The translations under genes were made by a program, and so were the position numbers. This document shows positions 1 to 5,721 of a stretch of 5,924 bases of DNA, piece after piece. Origin of the DNA: an uncultured Methanobrevibacter sp. (lineage in GTDB: Archaea; Methanobacteriota; Methanobacteria; Methanobacteriales; Methanobacteriaceae); the NCBI RefSeq assembly GCF_937906425.1, contig NZ_CALCYR010000198.1, positions 1 through 5,924 of the forward strand. The letters run 5' to 3'. The notes below the pieces were generated by a model. It saw only the letters and a program-made list of their open reading frames with translations, had not been told where the DNA came from and did no database searches. Numbering within the stretch: position 1 is the stretch's first letter; the number at the start of each line of letters is the position of its first letter.

Positions 1-49
1 ATTAGCTGAAAGCGAAAAAAAATTAAAAAATTTTAATTTAAAAAAATAA
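1..49 (+). CDS. Possible 3' end of a convergent gene (partial)
   Basis: From base 2, one plus-strand frame is open to a TAA at 47-49 and reads LAESEKKLKNFNLKK. This charged, lysine-rich ending is plausible for a protein C-terminus, and the bases before 15 are less AT-rich than the spacer. If real, this neighbour is convergent with the adhesin gene and their stop codons are about 21 bases apart. Sixteen codons in AT-rich DNA can be open by chance, and the product cannot be identified. Confidence 0.3.
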   Translation, partial: LAESEKKLKNFNLKK

Positions 50-52
50 AAA
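15..52 (-). terminator. Probable archaeal oligo-T terminator downstream of the adhesin gene
   Basis: In the direction of transcription, the stop codon at 71-73 is followed after about 18 bases by T5-A-T7 (52 to 40), then T6 (30-25) and T8 (22-15). Archaeal RNA polymerase terminates at such oligo-T runs without needing a hairpin. No strong stem-loop is seen. If a convergent gene really ends at 49, these runs lie inside its last codons. Confidence 0.6.
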
Positions 53-70
53 GGAGAAGAATACAAACTT

Positions 71-3000
71 CTATTTTAAAACAAGTTTAGAACTTCTTGT
101 AATAGAACTAAAAGTTATGTCTCCTTCGAATTTGCTTGTGACTGAATAAGTTCCCTTCTTGGATAAACTTACCTTAACTGTAGCAATTCCCTTTGTATTT
201 GTTGTGCCTATGTAAGTCTTTCCATTAACTGTAAAGCTAATTTTCTTGCCTTTTAAAACAATTCCTCTTGCGTCCTTGAAGGTCGCTGTCAATGTTTTTG
301 TCTTGGCGCTTGCCTTATAGCTTTTTGTTGGAACTGTCAGACTTGGCTTTTGAGGGTTTACGGTAATCTTTGCAACCTCAAATGATGCATTATAATCATC
401 GTCTCCAAGGAATACGACAGCAAATGTGTATCCTCCTGTTGCCTTGAGATTTACCTGAACCTTGGCTGCACCTGTCTCATCAGTGATATAGTTGTAGATA
501 TGTCCATTGAATCCAACGGATATTTTCTTGCCTGCCAATGCATTTCCATTAATGTCAGTCAATCTGAAATTGAAGTATTCTCCATTTCTTTCTGCTGTGT
601 TTGTAATTGCAGTTGTAGTCATGTTTGCCAATATGATTTTAGTGGCCTGACGGTAGCTTGCGTTTGTAACTGAGCTTAAAACCCTTATCTTCCTTGCATC
701 AATTATGCCCTTTTCCATATTGATGATTGCAATGTCATAGACTCCCTTGTCAAGGTCAATCTCAATTGAAGCCTTTCCATTGTTGTCTGTTGTTTTATTG
801 ATGATTTGGCCATCCAAAACAAAGGTGATTGTCTTGTTTGCCAATGTCTTGTTGCCGTTTAGGAATTGGACAGTGTAGCTTGCATTTGAATTGTTGTAGC
901 ATGTGAAGTCCTCTGCAATAAGGATTATATTGTTTACAATTTCAAATGCCTCGCTTTCGCTTATGCCGTAGTTTTCAATTTCCAATTCCACCTTGTAGTT
1001 TCCTTCCTCAAGATCGCTTAAGTCAAGTTTTCCTTCACCATTTTTAAGCTCAACAATATATGGCCTGTTGTTGATTGAAATGGAAACTGTTTGATTAAGG
1101 TCTTTTGAAAGCTTAATTGATATTTCTGCACTGTCAAGATCAATTTCAACGTCGATTTCAGCATTTACAAGTTCAATGACCCTTATTGTATTTAAGCTTT
1201 CGGATTTTCTGTATTCCTCATCCCCATTGAATTTTGCAGAAATCTCATAGTCTCCAATTGCCTTGTTAACGGTTTGATAAACTTTTCCATCAGCATCAGT
1301 TGTTTTAAAGTATATTACTCCATCAAGGTTAATGATTATCTGTTTATTGGCCAATGGATTATTCTCTTCATCAAGCAATGTGATTTCAAAGCTTTTGCCG
1401 CTGTATTCCCCAATGTATTGGTCATTTGCAATGATTTTTGTTTCCTTTGTATTCATCACAAAGTCAATTTCCCTGTTTTGGGATATGTATTCGCTATTTT
1501 CAGCAAGGGAGAGAATTATCAGGTAATCTGAATTTTCAAGCTCATTTATTGTAATTGAAGCTTTTCCATTATATGCATCAACGCTATAGTTTCTAGTTTC
1601 ATTGCTGTTTTTATCGATTAAGACAATGTTTATGCCATTATCAATTGCTTTTGAGAGGTTTATTACAATCAGGGCAGAATCTGCACTTTTGGAAATGTCT
1701 GCATCAATTTCCACCTTGTCCTTGACCTTGATTAGATTGCTTGCATCTGCGCTGTAGAATTCATTGTCTCCAGCAAATGATGCAGTGATTTCATATTCCC
1801 CTCCTTCAAGATTTATTTGGATTGTGGCCTTGCCCTCATCATCACTTGTTCCAATGATTTCTTCATCATTCAGATTGAATACAATTGTTTTGCCTGCTAT
1901 CGGATTTTCATCCTCGTCCAATAGGAATATGCTGTATGAATCATTGCTTATGTCACTTGTTTCAAAATAATCGGCAATAATTGTCAAGTAATGAAGGTCT
2001 ATTTCAATTGAGCCTTCGGCAAGATTTGCAATATAGTCATCATTTGCAAGTTCTGCAGTGACTGTGTAATTGCCCTTTGCCAAATTCTCAAATTCTATTT
2101 TTCCCTCTCCATCCTTTATGCTTGCAGGATAGGTCTCTCCATTGAAATTAATATTTGCTGTGTCGTTGATTGTCTTGTTCAACCTGATTTCAATTTCTAT
2201 GCTGTCCACATTCTGAATGATTTCAATTTCGATTTTTACCTTGTCCTTTACCTTAACTGTTTTCTCCATTTCAAATGGAAGGTATTCATCATTTCCATTG
2301 AAGCTGATTGTGATTGGGTAAGTTCCTCCGCCGAGGCTGATTGGAATGGCTGCCTTACCATTTTCATCGGTTTTTACGGTTAGGAAATTGCTTTCAATGA
2401 CGAAACTGATTTTTTCATCAGCTATTGGCTCTCCTGAAAGACTTACCAATGTGATTTCATATAATTCTCCACTGTAGTCATCGGTTACAAAGTCTTCAGC
2501 TAAAATTTTAGTTGTAATGAGGCTTATGCTGAAATTATCTCTCTTTTCAGTGCTGTTATAGATTTCACTGTTGTTGAGTCTTGCATTTACAGTGTAGTTG
2601 CCCTTGTCAAGTTCCTCAAGGATTATGCTTCCTTCACCGTCAATCAATTCAATGATATATTCGTCATCATTCACACTTAAAACTACAGTTGCATTGATCT
2701 TTTCTGAAGAGCTTATGCTGATTGTAGCATTGTTTGAGCCCCTTTCTATTTCCATATCAATTTCTACATCCATCCTTGAGATTATAACTGATATTGAATT
2801 TGATGAGTCAAGGTAGTTTTCTCCGCTGAAGCTTGCATTGACAAAGTTTTCCAGATGTTGGAAATTGTATTCAAGTTCTGCTACTCCATCAATAAGTTCA
2901 ATGGTGATTTCCTCATCTGCCAAGTTAAATGTAACATTTCCGCTTTTTACGATGTTTCCATATTCGTCAATGACACTTGCAATCAGTTTGACAGGGTTAT

Positions 3001-5593
3001 AATCATTATATATGGCTTCAATAGATGTCTCGGTATTAATTCCTGAAAGGATTGTGAATGCCTTGATGCAAGCTACTGATGAGTCATATGTGTGGCTGTC
3101 ATAGGACCATGAATAGTCATAGAGATCATTCCAGTTAACTCCGTCATAGCTGATGAATGAAATGTTTTCTCCATAGGTCAGCTTGTTGAGTGAAATCTTT
3201 TCTGAAATTGGAACTCCTGCTTTGCTTCCTGGATTGATCTTAAAGATTATCTCAAATATGTCTCCAGCTGCAAGGGGGATGAAGCTGTCAAGGTTTATTG
3301 TGTAATATCCTCCAATGCTTGAACCGGACTGATTGAGTCTTGATTCTCCATTGACATTGATTGAAAGGTCCCAGTCAGTCAACTTTTCAAAGTAGGTTGA
3401 AACTGCAGCCAATATTTCAGTCTCTGTTGAAACAAACTTGTTTTTGTACCAGACTGTTGAATAGGAGTTGTAGAAATAATCTGTTTTCCCTGCAATGTCA
3501 TATTGGTAGTTCTTGTCAAGTTTTATTGTATCGTTGAGGATTATTGTATATGATGCTTCACTGTCTCCAACAGGTGCAAAGACTGTATCATAATAGGATA
3601 CGTAGAAGTATCCGTCCTCTCCCCAATCATCATTCCAGCTGTTTTTAACAATCCATGCGCCGTTTGCTGAAGGTGTGCGGAGGAAATTGCTTTTTGAATA
3701 GTTGTCATCCCAACCTACGATGGTTACGGCATGGTTTCCATAGCTGTTGCCATTGTAATAATAACTGTTTCCCTTTAAATATGAACTGTCAAAGTAAAGG
3801 CTGGTTCCTACAGCACCATATCTCATCAATGCTTCCTTGATTGCATCATTGTCAGTATAGCTTTCTCTTCCAAGGAAAATGATGTTTTGAACATGTATGC
3901 TTCCGTTAAGAACTGGTGAAAGCATTCCCTTGTCGTCTGTTGGATCTTCTGTCTCGTTTATAGGTCCGAGCCATGATGCGAAATAGCCGACAGGCATGGC
4001 ATCATATCCTCCCTCATTGGTTTCAATCTCCCATCCGTAATCTGAATATAATGCCATTAGGTTTTTGATATTGTCCTCTGAGAAGTCATAATATTCTCCA
4101 CTGGCCTTTAATATACAGGATTCGATTGTAGCCATTGCAGTGAATGCCCAACAGTTTCCGCTGGTTTCCTGATCCTTTACGCTTGTGACCTGGCCCAATT
4201 CCCTAAGGTCATACCTGCTTGGCAATTCATCGATTTCAATTTCCTTATACTGGTACATGGTATAGTTTCCATTGCCTATGTTCAGGTCAATATGGTCTAC
4301 CTCATAGTTGTCTTTGAAGAGGCTTGCCTCATTTGACTCAAAGCTGTTTCCTGTAATCTTGTCGCTTAAGCTAAGTCCTCTTTTAAGGGTGTTTAAAAGT
4401 GAGTAAACCGCACCTGCAGTCATTGATGCATTGTTGTACTTGAATTGACTGTTTGTTATTGTCAATGAGGTGGAATTGTCAATGAATAGTGCACCTCCGT
4501 TACGTGCGCTGTTGTTTTCAAATTCAGATTCTGTTAAGGTGAATGTTCCATACATATGGAAGATTGCTCCTCCATTGAACTTGGCCCTGTTGCCCTTTCC
4601 CTTAATGTTTGTTAGGCTCACTTGTGAGTTTAGGCTGCATAATCCTGCGCCGAAGCTTGCACTGCAGTTTGTGAAATTGAGATTGCTTGCTGTAAGGGGT
4701 GACTCAAGAAGGTATAATCCTCCGCCGGCATCATTTATTGAAATGTCTCCAATGAATTCGGTATTTGTTATTGTAGTTCTTGAGTTATATTCCAATGCTA
4801 CAGCTCCTCCATAGTTTCTTGCTGTGTTGTTTATGAAATGGGAATTGTTAATTGAGATTATTCCGCTGTCCATATAGACAGCTCCTCCATATTCTGCAGT
4901 GTTGTTTATGAAAGTACAGTTTGTAAGGTATAGCTTATATGTATTGTATGAACTGTATGGGGTGTAGATTGCACCTCCAAAATTATTGTTATAGCTGTCT
5001 GCAGTGTAACCGGTACCCTCTCTGAAGATTGTATTAGTAGCATTCAGGGTACCTGTATTGTATATGTTTATTCCGATTAGGCTTACGTTTGTGAAACTGA
5101 GAGTTGTTGATACGGTGAATCCATATCCATTGTATTTTATGATTGTATCGAGTGCATCATTGCCAAAAATGTTTACATTGTATTGGTTTACACGTCTGTC
5201 AAGCTTGTATTCTCCACTTGCAAGGTGTATGTTTGAGTTGGATTTGATTCTGCTTGCAGTAAGGTACTTGTATGGATTGGATTGGCTTCCATCCCCTGTA
5301 TCTGATTCAAGGGAGGCATCAAAGTAATAGTCTGTATTTGCACCAAGTGTATTGTCATCATTTGATGCGATTATATCCATGTTGCTTGTAGTTTTTATTT
5401 CATTAGCTTCATCCTCTATGGTGATATTGTCTGGAGCTATTGCATTATTGTCGGGATCCATAGAAAATGCATTATTGTCTGGGTCCATAGCAAGTGCATT
5501 ATTGTCTGGGTCCATAGCAAATGCTGATGGAATTGCAATCATTGCCAATATGAGAAATGAAATTAATAAAATAATTTTGCTTTCCTTTTTCAT
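71..5593 (-). CDS. Secreted adhesin-like protein with beta-helix, papain-like (C1A) protease, lectin-like and Ig-like repeat domains
   Basis: This 1840-residue protein is complete, from ATG (5591-5593) to TAG (71-73). The start is fixed by AAAGGAG six bases upstream and by an immediate signal peptide. Domain order: signal peptide 1-26; 9-residue repeats 27-53; Asn/Gly-rich beta-helix about 86-430; C1A peptidase about 457-675 with Gln475, Cys481, His621 and Asn651; lectin-like domain about 679-848; Ig-like domains about 855-1638; C-terminal module about 1648-1840. It is exported, has many N-x-S/T sequons and only seven cysteines, and so is expected outside the cell. Methanobrevibacter genomes are known to encode large adhesin-like families, some with cysteine protease domains. 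C1A followed by a lectin-like domain is also the layout of clostridial Cwp84, which matures S-layer protein. A role in adhesion with proteolysis of surface or partner proteins is inferred; the substrate is unknown. It appears to be transcribed alone, with its own leader and terminator. No frameshift or missing catalytic residue is seen. Confidence 0.93.
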   Translation of the reverse strand: MKKESKIILLISFLILAMIAIPSAFAMDPDNNALAMDPDNNAFSMDPDNNAIAPDNITIEDEANEIKTTSNMDIIASNDDNTLGANTDYYFDASLESDTGDGSQSNPYKYLTASRIKSNSNIHLASGEYKLDRRVNQYNVNIFGNDALDTIIKYNGYGFTVSTTLSFTNVSLIGINIYNTGTLNATNTIFREGTGYTADSYNNNFGGAIYTPYSSYNTYKLYLTNCTFINNTAEYGGAVYMDSGIISINNSHFINNTARNYGGAVALEYNSRTTITNTEFIGDISINDAGGGLYLLESPLTASNLNFTNCSASFGAGLCSLNSQVSLTNIKGKGNRAKFNGGAIFHMYGTFTLTESEFENNSARNGGALFIDNSTSLTITNSQFKYNNASMTAGAVYSLLNTLKRGLSLSDKITGNSFESNEASLFKDNYEVDHIDLNIGNGNYTMYQYKEIEIDELPSRYDLRELGQVTSVKDQETSGNCWAFTAMATIESCILKASGEYYDFSEDNIKNLMALYSDYGWEIETNEGGYDAMPVGYFASWLGPINETEDPTDDKGMLSPVLNGSIHVQNIIFLGRESYTDNDAIKEALMRYGAVGTSLYFDSSYLKGNSYYYNGNSYGNHAVTIVGWDDNYSKSNFLRTPSANGAWIVKNSWNDDWGEDGYFYVSYYDTVFAPVGDSEASYTIILNDTIKLDKNYQYDIAGKTDYFYNSYSTVWYKNKFVSTETEILAAVSTYFEKLTDWDLSINVNGESRLNQSGSSIGGYYTINLDSFIPLAAGDIFEIIFKINPGSKAGVPISEKISLNKLTYGENISFISYDGVNWNDLYDYSWSYDSHTYDSSVACIKAFTILSGINTETSIEAIYNDYNPVKLIASVIDEYGNIVKSGNVTFNLADEEITIELIDGVAELEYNFQHLENFVNASFSGENYLDSSNSISVIISRMDVEIDMEIERGSNNATISISSSEKINATVVLSVNDDEYIIELIDGEGSIILEELDKGNYTVNARLNNSEIYNSTEKRDNFSISLITTKILAEDFVTDDYSGELYEITLVSLSGEPIADEKISFVIESNFLTVKTDENGKAAIPISLGGGTYPITISFNGNDEYLPFEMEKTVKVKDKVKIEIEIIQNVDSIEIEIRLNKTINDTANINFNGETYPASIKDGEGKIEFENLAKGNYTVTAELANDDYIANLAEGSIEIDLHYLTIIADYFETSDISNDSYSIFLLDEDENPIAGKTIVFNLNDEEIIGTSDDEGKATIQINLEGGEYEITASFAGDNEFYSADASNLIKVKDKVEIDADISKSADSALIVINLSKAIDNGINIVLIDKNSNETRNYSVDAYNGKASITINELENSDYLIILSLAENSEYISQNREIDFVMNTKETKIIANDQYIGEYSGKSFEITLLDEENNPLANKQIIINLDGVIYFKTTDADGKVYQTVNKAIGDYEISAKFNGDEEYRKSESLNTIRVIELVNAEIDVEIDLDSAEISIKLSKDLNQTVSISINNRPYIVELKNGEGKLDLSDLEEGNYKVELEIENYGISESEAFEIVNNIILIAEDFTCYNNSNASYTVQFLNGNKTLANKTITFVLDGQIINKTTDNNGKASIEIDLDKGVYDIAIINMEKGIIDARKIRVLSSVTNASYRQATKIILANMTTTAITNTAERNGEYFNFRLTDINGNALAGKKISVGFNGHIYNYITDETGAAKVQVNLKATGGYTFAVVFLGDDDYNASFEVAKITVNPQKPSLTVPTKSYKASAKTKTLTATFKDARGIVLKGKKISFTVNGKTYIGTTNTKGIATVKVSLSKKGTYSVTSKFEGDITFSSITRSSKLVLK
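74..652 (-). other. Conserved C-terminal two-domain module of methanogen adhesins, last domain strongly basic (residues about 1648-1840)
   Basis: Two Ig-like domains, 1648-1746 and 1751-1840, close the protein. They include the motifs ANMTTTAI, GKKISVGFNGHIYN, FLGDDDYNASF, AKITV, TVPTKSYKASAKTKTLTATF and VSLSKKGTYS. I recognise this pair from memory as a recurrent C-terminal ending of Methanobrevibacter adhesin-like proteins. By count, residues 1751-1840 hold 18 Lys/Arg and only 3 Asp/Glu, opposite in charge to the acidic Ig array before it. The protein ends without a transmembrane helix, sorting motif or pseudomurein-binding repeat. Wall attachment through this basic domain is therefore a reasonable inference, but it is untested. 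Confidence 0.75.
680..3031 (-). repeat. Nine acidic Ig-like domains, mostly alternating in two types (residues about 855-1638)
   Basis: Domain boundaries by eye are 855-937, 941-1024, 1026-1115, 1117-1199, 1203-1290, 1292-1380, 1384-1472, 1476-1553 and 1555-1638. Domains 2, 4, 6 and 8 (type A) share VEID-x-EI, a central L-S/N-K-x-I/L-N segment, an x-G-E/K-G/A core and GNYTV or a similar strand. Domains 1, 3, 5, 7 and 9 (type B) share T-x-I-x-A-x-D at the start, LLDE-x-x-NP-x-A-x-K, a T-T/S-D-x-x-GKA loop and G-x-Y-x-I-x-x-x-F-x-G-D/N. Two B-to-A junctions carry nearly the same linker, KVKDKV-[KE]-I. The array is strongly acidic and has almost no cysteine (only Cys1565). Such arrays usually act as stalks that hold distal domains off the cell surface. 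The fold assignment is inferred from the pattern. Confidence 0.85.
3050..3559 (-). other. Lectin-like beta domain following C1A (residues about 679-848)
   Basis: The segment directly after the peptidase is rich in aromatic and beta-strand residues. It includes YQYD, a TVWYKNKF strand, VSTYFEKLTDWDLSINVNG, a YTINLDSFIPLAAGDIFEII stretch, and a final strand ending in ACIKAFT. This arrangement matches my recollection of the lectin-like domain that follows the C1 peptidase in Cwp84-type clostridial surface proteases and in archaeal adhesin-like proteases. In Cwp84 the domain packs against the protease. Sugar binding is not shown by sequence. The assignment rests on position and overall pattern, not on catalytic or ligand residues that I can identify. 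Confidence 0.7.
3569..4225 (-). other. Peptidase C1A (papain-like) domain (residues about 457-675)
   Basis: The domain begins at LPSRYDLRE, the usual mature N-terminus of papain-family enzymes. It carries the oxyanion Gln475 (VKDQ), nucleophile Cys481 in GNCWAF (codon 4151-4153), His621 in GNHAVTIVGWDD (codon 3731-3733) and Asn651 in WIVKNSWNDDWGEDGYF (codon 3641-3643). The length of about 219 residues matches mature papain. The Gln-to-Cys spacing of six is canonical. All catalytic positions are intact, so activity is expected. Two differences from plant and animal papains stand out. The cysteine normally three residues before the nucleophile is Ser478, which removes one conserved disulfide. 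There is also no inhibitory propeptide between the beta-helix and the protease. Both features are also seen among microbial members of the family. Confidence 0.95.
4304..5338 (-). other. Right-handed parallel beta-helix domain (residues about 86-430)
   Basis: The domain opens with a typical cap sequence (SDTGDGSQSNPYKYLTAS, residues 97-114; then LASGEY, 124-129), as in pectate-lyase-like surface proteins. It continues with coils of the form N-x-x-F-x-N-N-x-A-x-x-x-GGA-x-Y. Clear coils lie at 225-240, 250-265, 277-294, 304-320, 329-345, 355-370 and 381-398, with a degenerate one from 416. The Asn ladders and GGA turns resemble polymorphic outer-membrane-protein style repeats common in Methanobrevibacter adhesins. 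No carbohydrate-active catalytic motif was recognised, so a binding or scaffold role is more likely than polysaccharide lysis. Cys310 and Cys319 lie nine residues apart on adjoining strands; whether they pair is unknown. Confidence 0.85.
5435..5515 (-). repeat. Three in-frame 27-nt tandem repeats encoding MDPDNNAxx (residues 27-53)
   Basis: Residues 27-35, 36-44 and 45-53 read MDPDNNALA, MDPDNNAFS and MDPDNNAIA, followed by a fragment, PDN, at 54-56. At DNA level, taken as 27-base units in the phase 5441-5467, 5468-5494 and 5495-5521, the last two copies differ at one base and the first at a few. That suggests recent duplication. Because 27 is a multiple of three, gain or loss of units would keep the frame. 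The repeat lies just after the signal peptide, so it would form a flexible, acidic, Asn-rich mature N-terminus. Its function is unknown; the D-P-D-N-N spacing could bind a cation, but this is speculative. Confidence 0.9.
5516..5593 (-). other. Sec signal peptide (residues 1-26)
   Basis: The N-terminus is a basic MKKESK followed by a hydrophobic stretch (residues 7-21) and a small-residue end, PSAFA, giving a probable cleavage after Ala26. This A-x-A pattern fits signal peptidase I. There is no lipobox cysteine. Cleavage here would expose the first MDPDNNA repeat as the new N-terminus. The exact cleavage site is a prediction by eye; Ala24 is an alternative position. Confidence 0.85.
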
Positions 5594-5599
5594 TTTCTT

Positions 5600-5606
5600 C
5601 TCCTTT
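5600..5606 (-). promoter_or_regulatory. Shine-Dalgarno site of the adhesin gene
   Basis: On the minus strand the sequence reads AAAGGAG, then AAGAAA, then ATG. This is a strong site with a six-base spacer, and it fixes the ATG at 5591-5593 as the start. Confidence 0.9.
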
Positions 5607-5636
5607 TGAGTAATAATTATTATTTTAAAATATTGA

Positions 5637-5672
5637 ATTCATTCATTAATTCATTCATTCATTTATTTATTT
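5637..5672. repeat. Tetranucleotide tract (ATTC/ATTT)n, nine units, in the leader or promoter region
   Basis: Plus-strand units run ATTC, ATTC, ATTA, ATTC, ATTC, ATTC, ATTT, ATTT, ATTT and then continue into a T run. On the gene's sense strand this is a series of GAAT and AAAT units ending 43 bases before the start codon. Its position between a likely promoter and the Shine-Dalgarno site means that a change in unit number would alter promoter or leader spacing. The units are imperfect, which makes slippage less frequent than in a pure tract. Confidence 0.85.
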
Positions 5673-5700
5673 TTTTTCAATTGAGTCTTGTTTTTCAATT
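5673..5700. repeat. Direct repeat pair TTTTTCAATT, 18-base period
   Basis: TTTTTCAATT occurs at 5673-5682 and again at 5691-5700. On the sense strand of the gene this reads AATTGAAAAA twice. The pair lies between the tetranucleotide tract and the 20-22-base repeat array. It could be a paired protein-binding site or a purine-rich element in front of a TATA box. AT-rich composition makes short repeats likely by chance, so the functional reading is weak. Confidence 0.45.
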
Positions 5701-5721
5701 AAAAAAATTAAATTATTTTTC

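Larger units (their letters stand above)
5611..5721 (-). promoter_or_regulatory. Probable core promoter and 5' leader region (element not resolved)
   Basis: A promoter must lie upstream of 5610, but the near-uniform AT content prevents a confident TATA call. Candidates in gene sense are AATAATTTAATTTT (about 5706-5719), which would give a leader of roughly 90 bases, and ATTTTAAAATA near 5621-5631, which would start transcription almost at the Shine-Dalgarno site. A third, ATTATATTTAA at about 5911-5921, would place the whole repeat array in the transcript. The first is preferred only because its spacing is comfortable. Confidence 0.25.

Noticed and set aside
51..58. Plus-strand AAGGAGAAG resembling a Shine-Dalgarno site.
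   Set aside because: No ATG, GTG or TTG follows at a usable distance, and the frames beyond it run antisense into the end of the adhesin gene.
3050..4225. Pseudomurein endopeptidase (PeiW/PeiP type) or transglutaminase-like domain.
   Set aside because: The VKDQ, GNCWAF, GNHAVTIVGW and KNSWNDDWG motifs are specific to the papain C1A family; the other families have a Cys-His-Asp layout without them.
4470..4814. Plus-strand 114-codon open frame, the longest opposing the main gene.
   Set aside because: It lies antisense to regular beta-helix coils, where repeated Asn/Gly codons keep the opposite frame open. It has no start signal and no recognisable domain. The other plus-strand frames within 1274-5327 are rejected for the same reason.
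4304..5338. Pectate lyase or other polysaccharide-degrading activity of the beta-helix.
   Set aside because: The fold is shared with such enzymes, but I see no catalytic signature, and the Asn-ladder/GGA coils match the adhesin type.
5352..5609. Plus-strand 85-codon open frame with hydrophobic repeats (SGSIA/N-ALL pattern).
   Set aside because: It is the antisense of the signal peptide and the MDPDNNA repeats; its periodicity comes from the 27-base repeats on the real strand. There is no Shine-Dalgarno site, and the minus-strand gene is certain.
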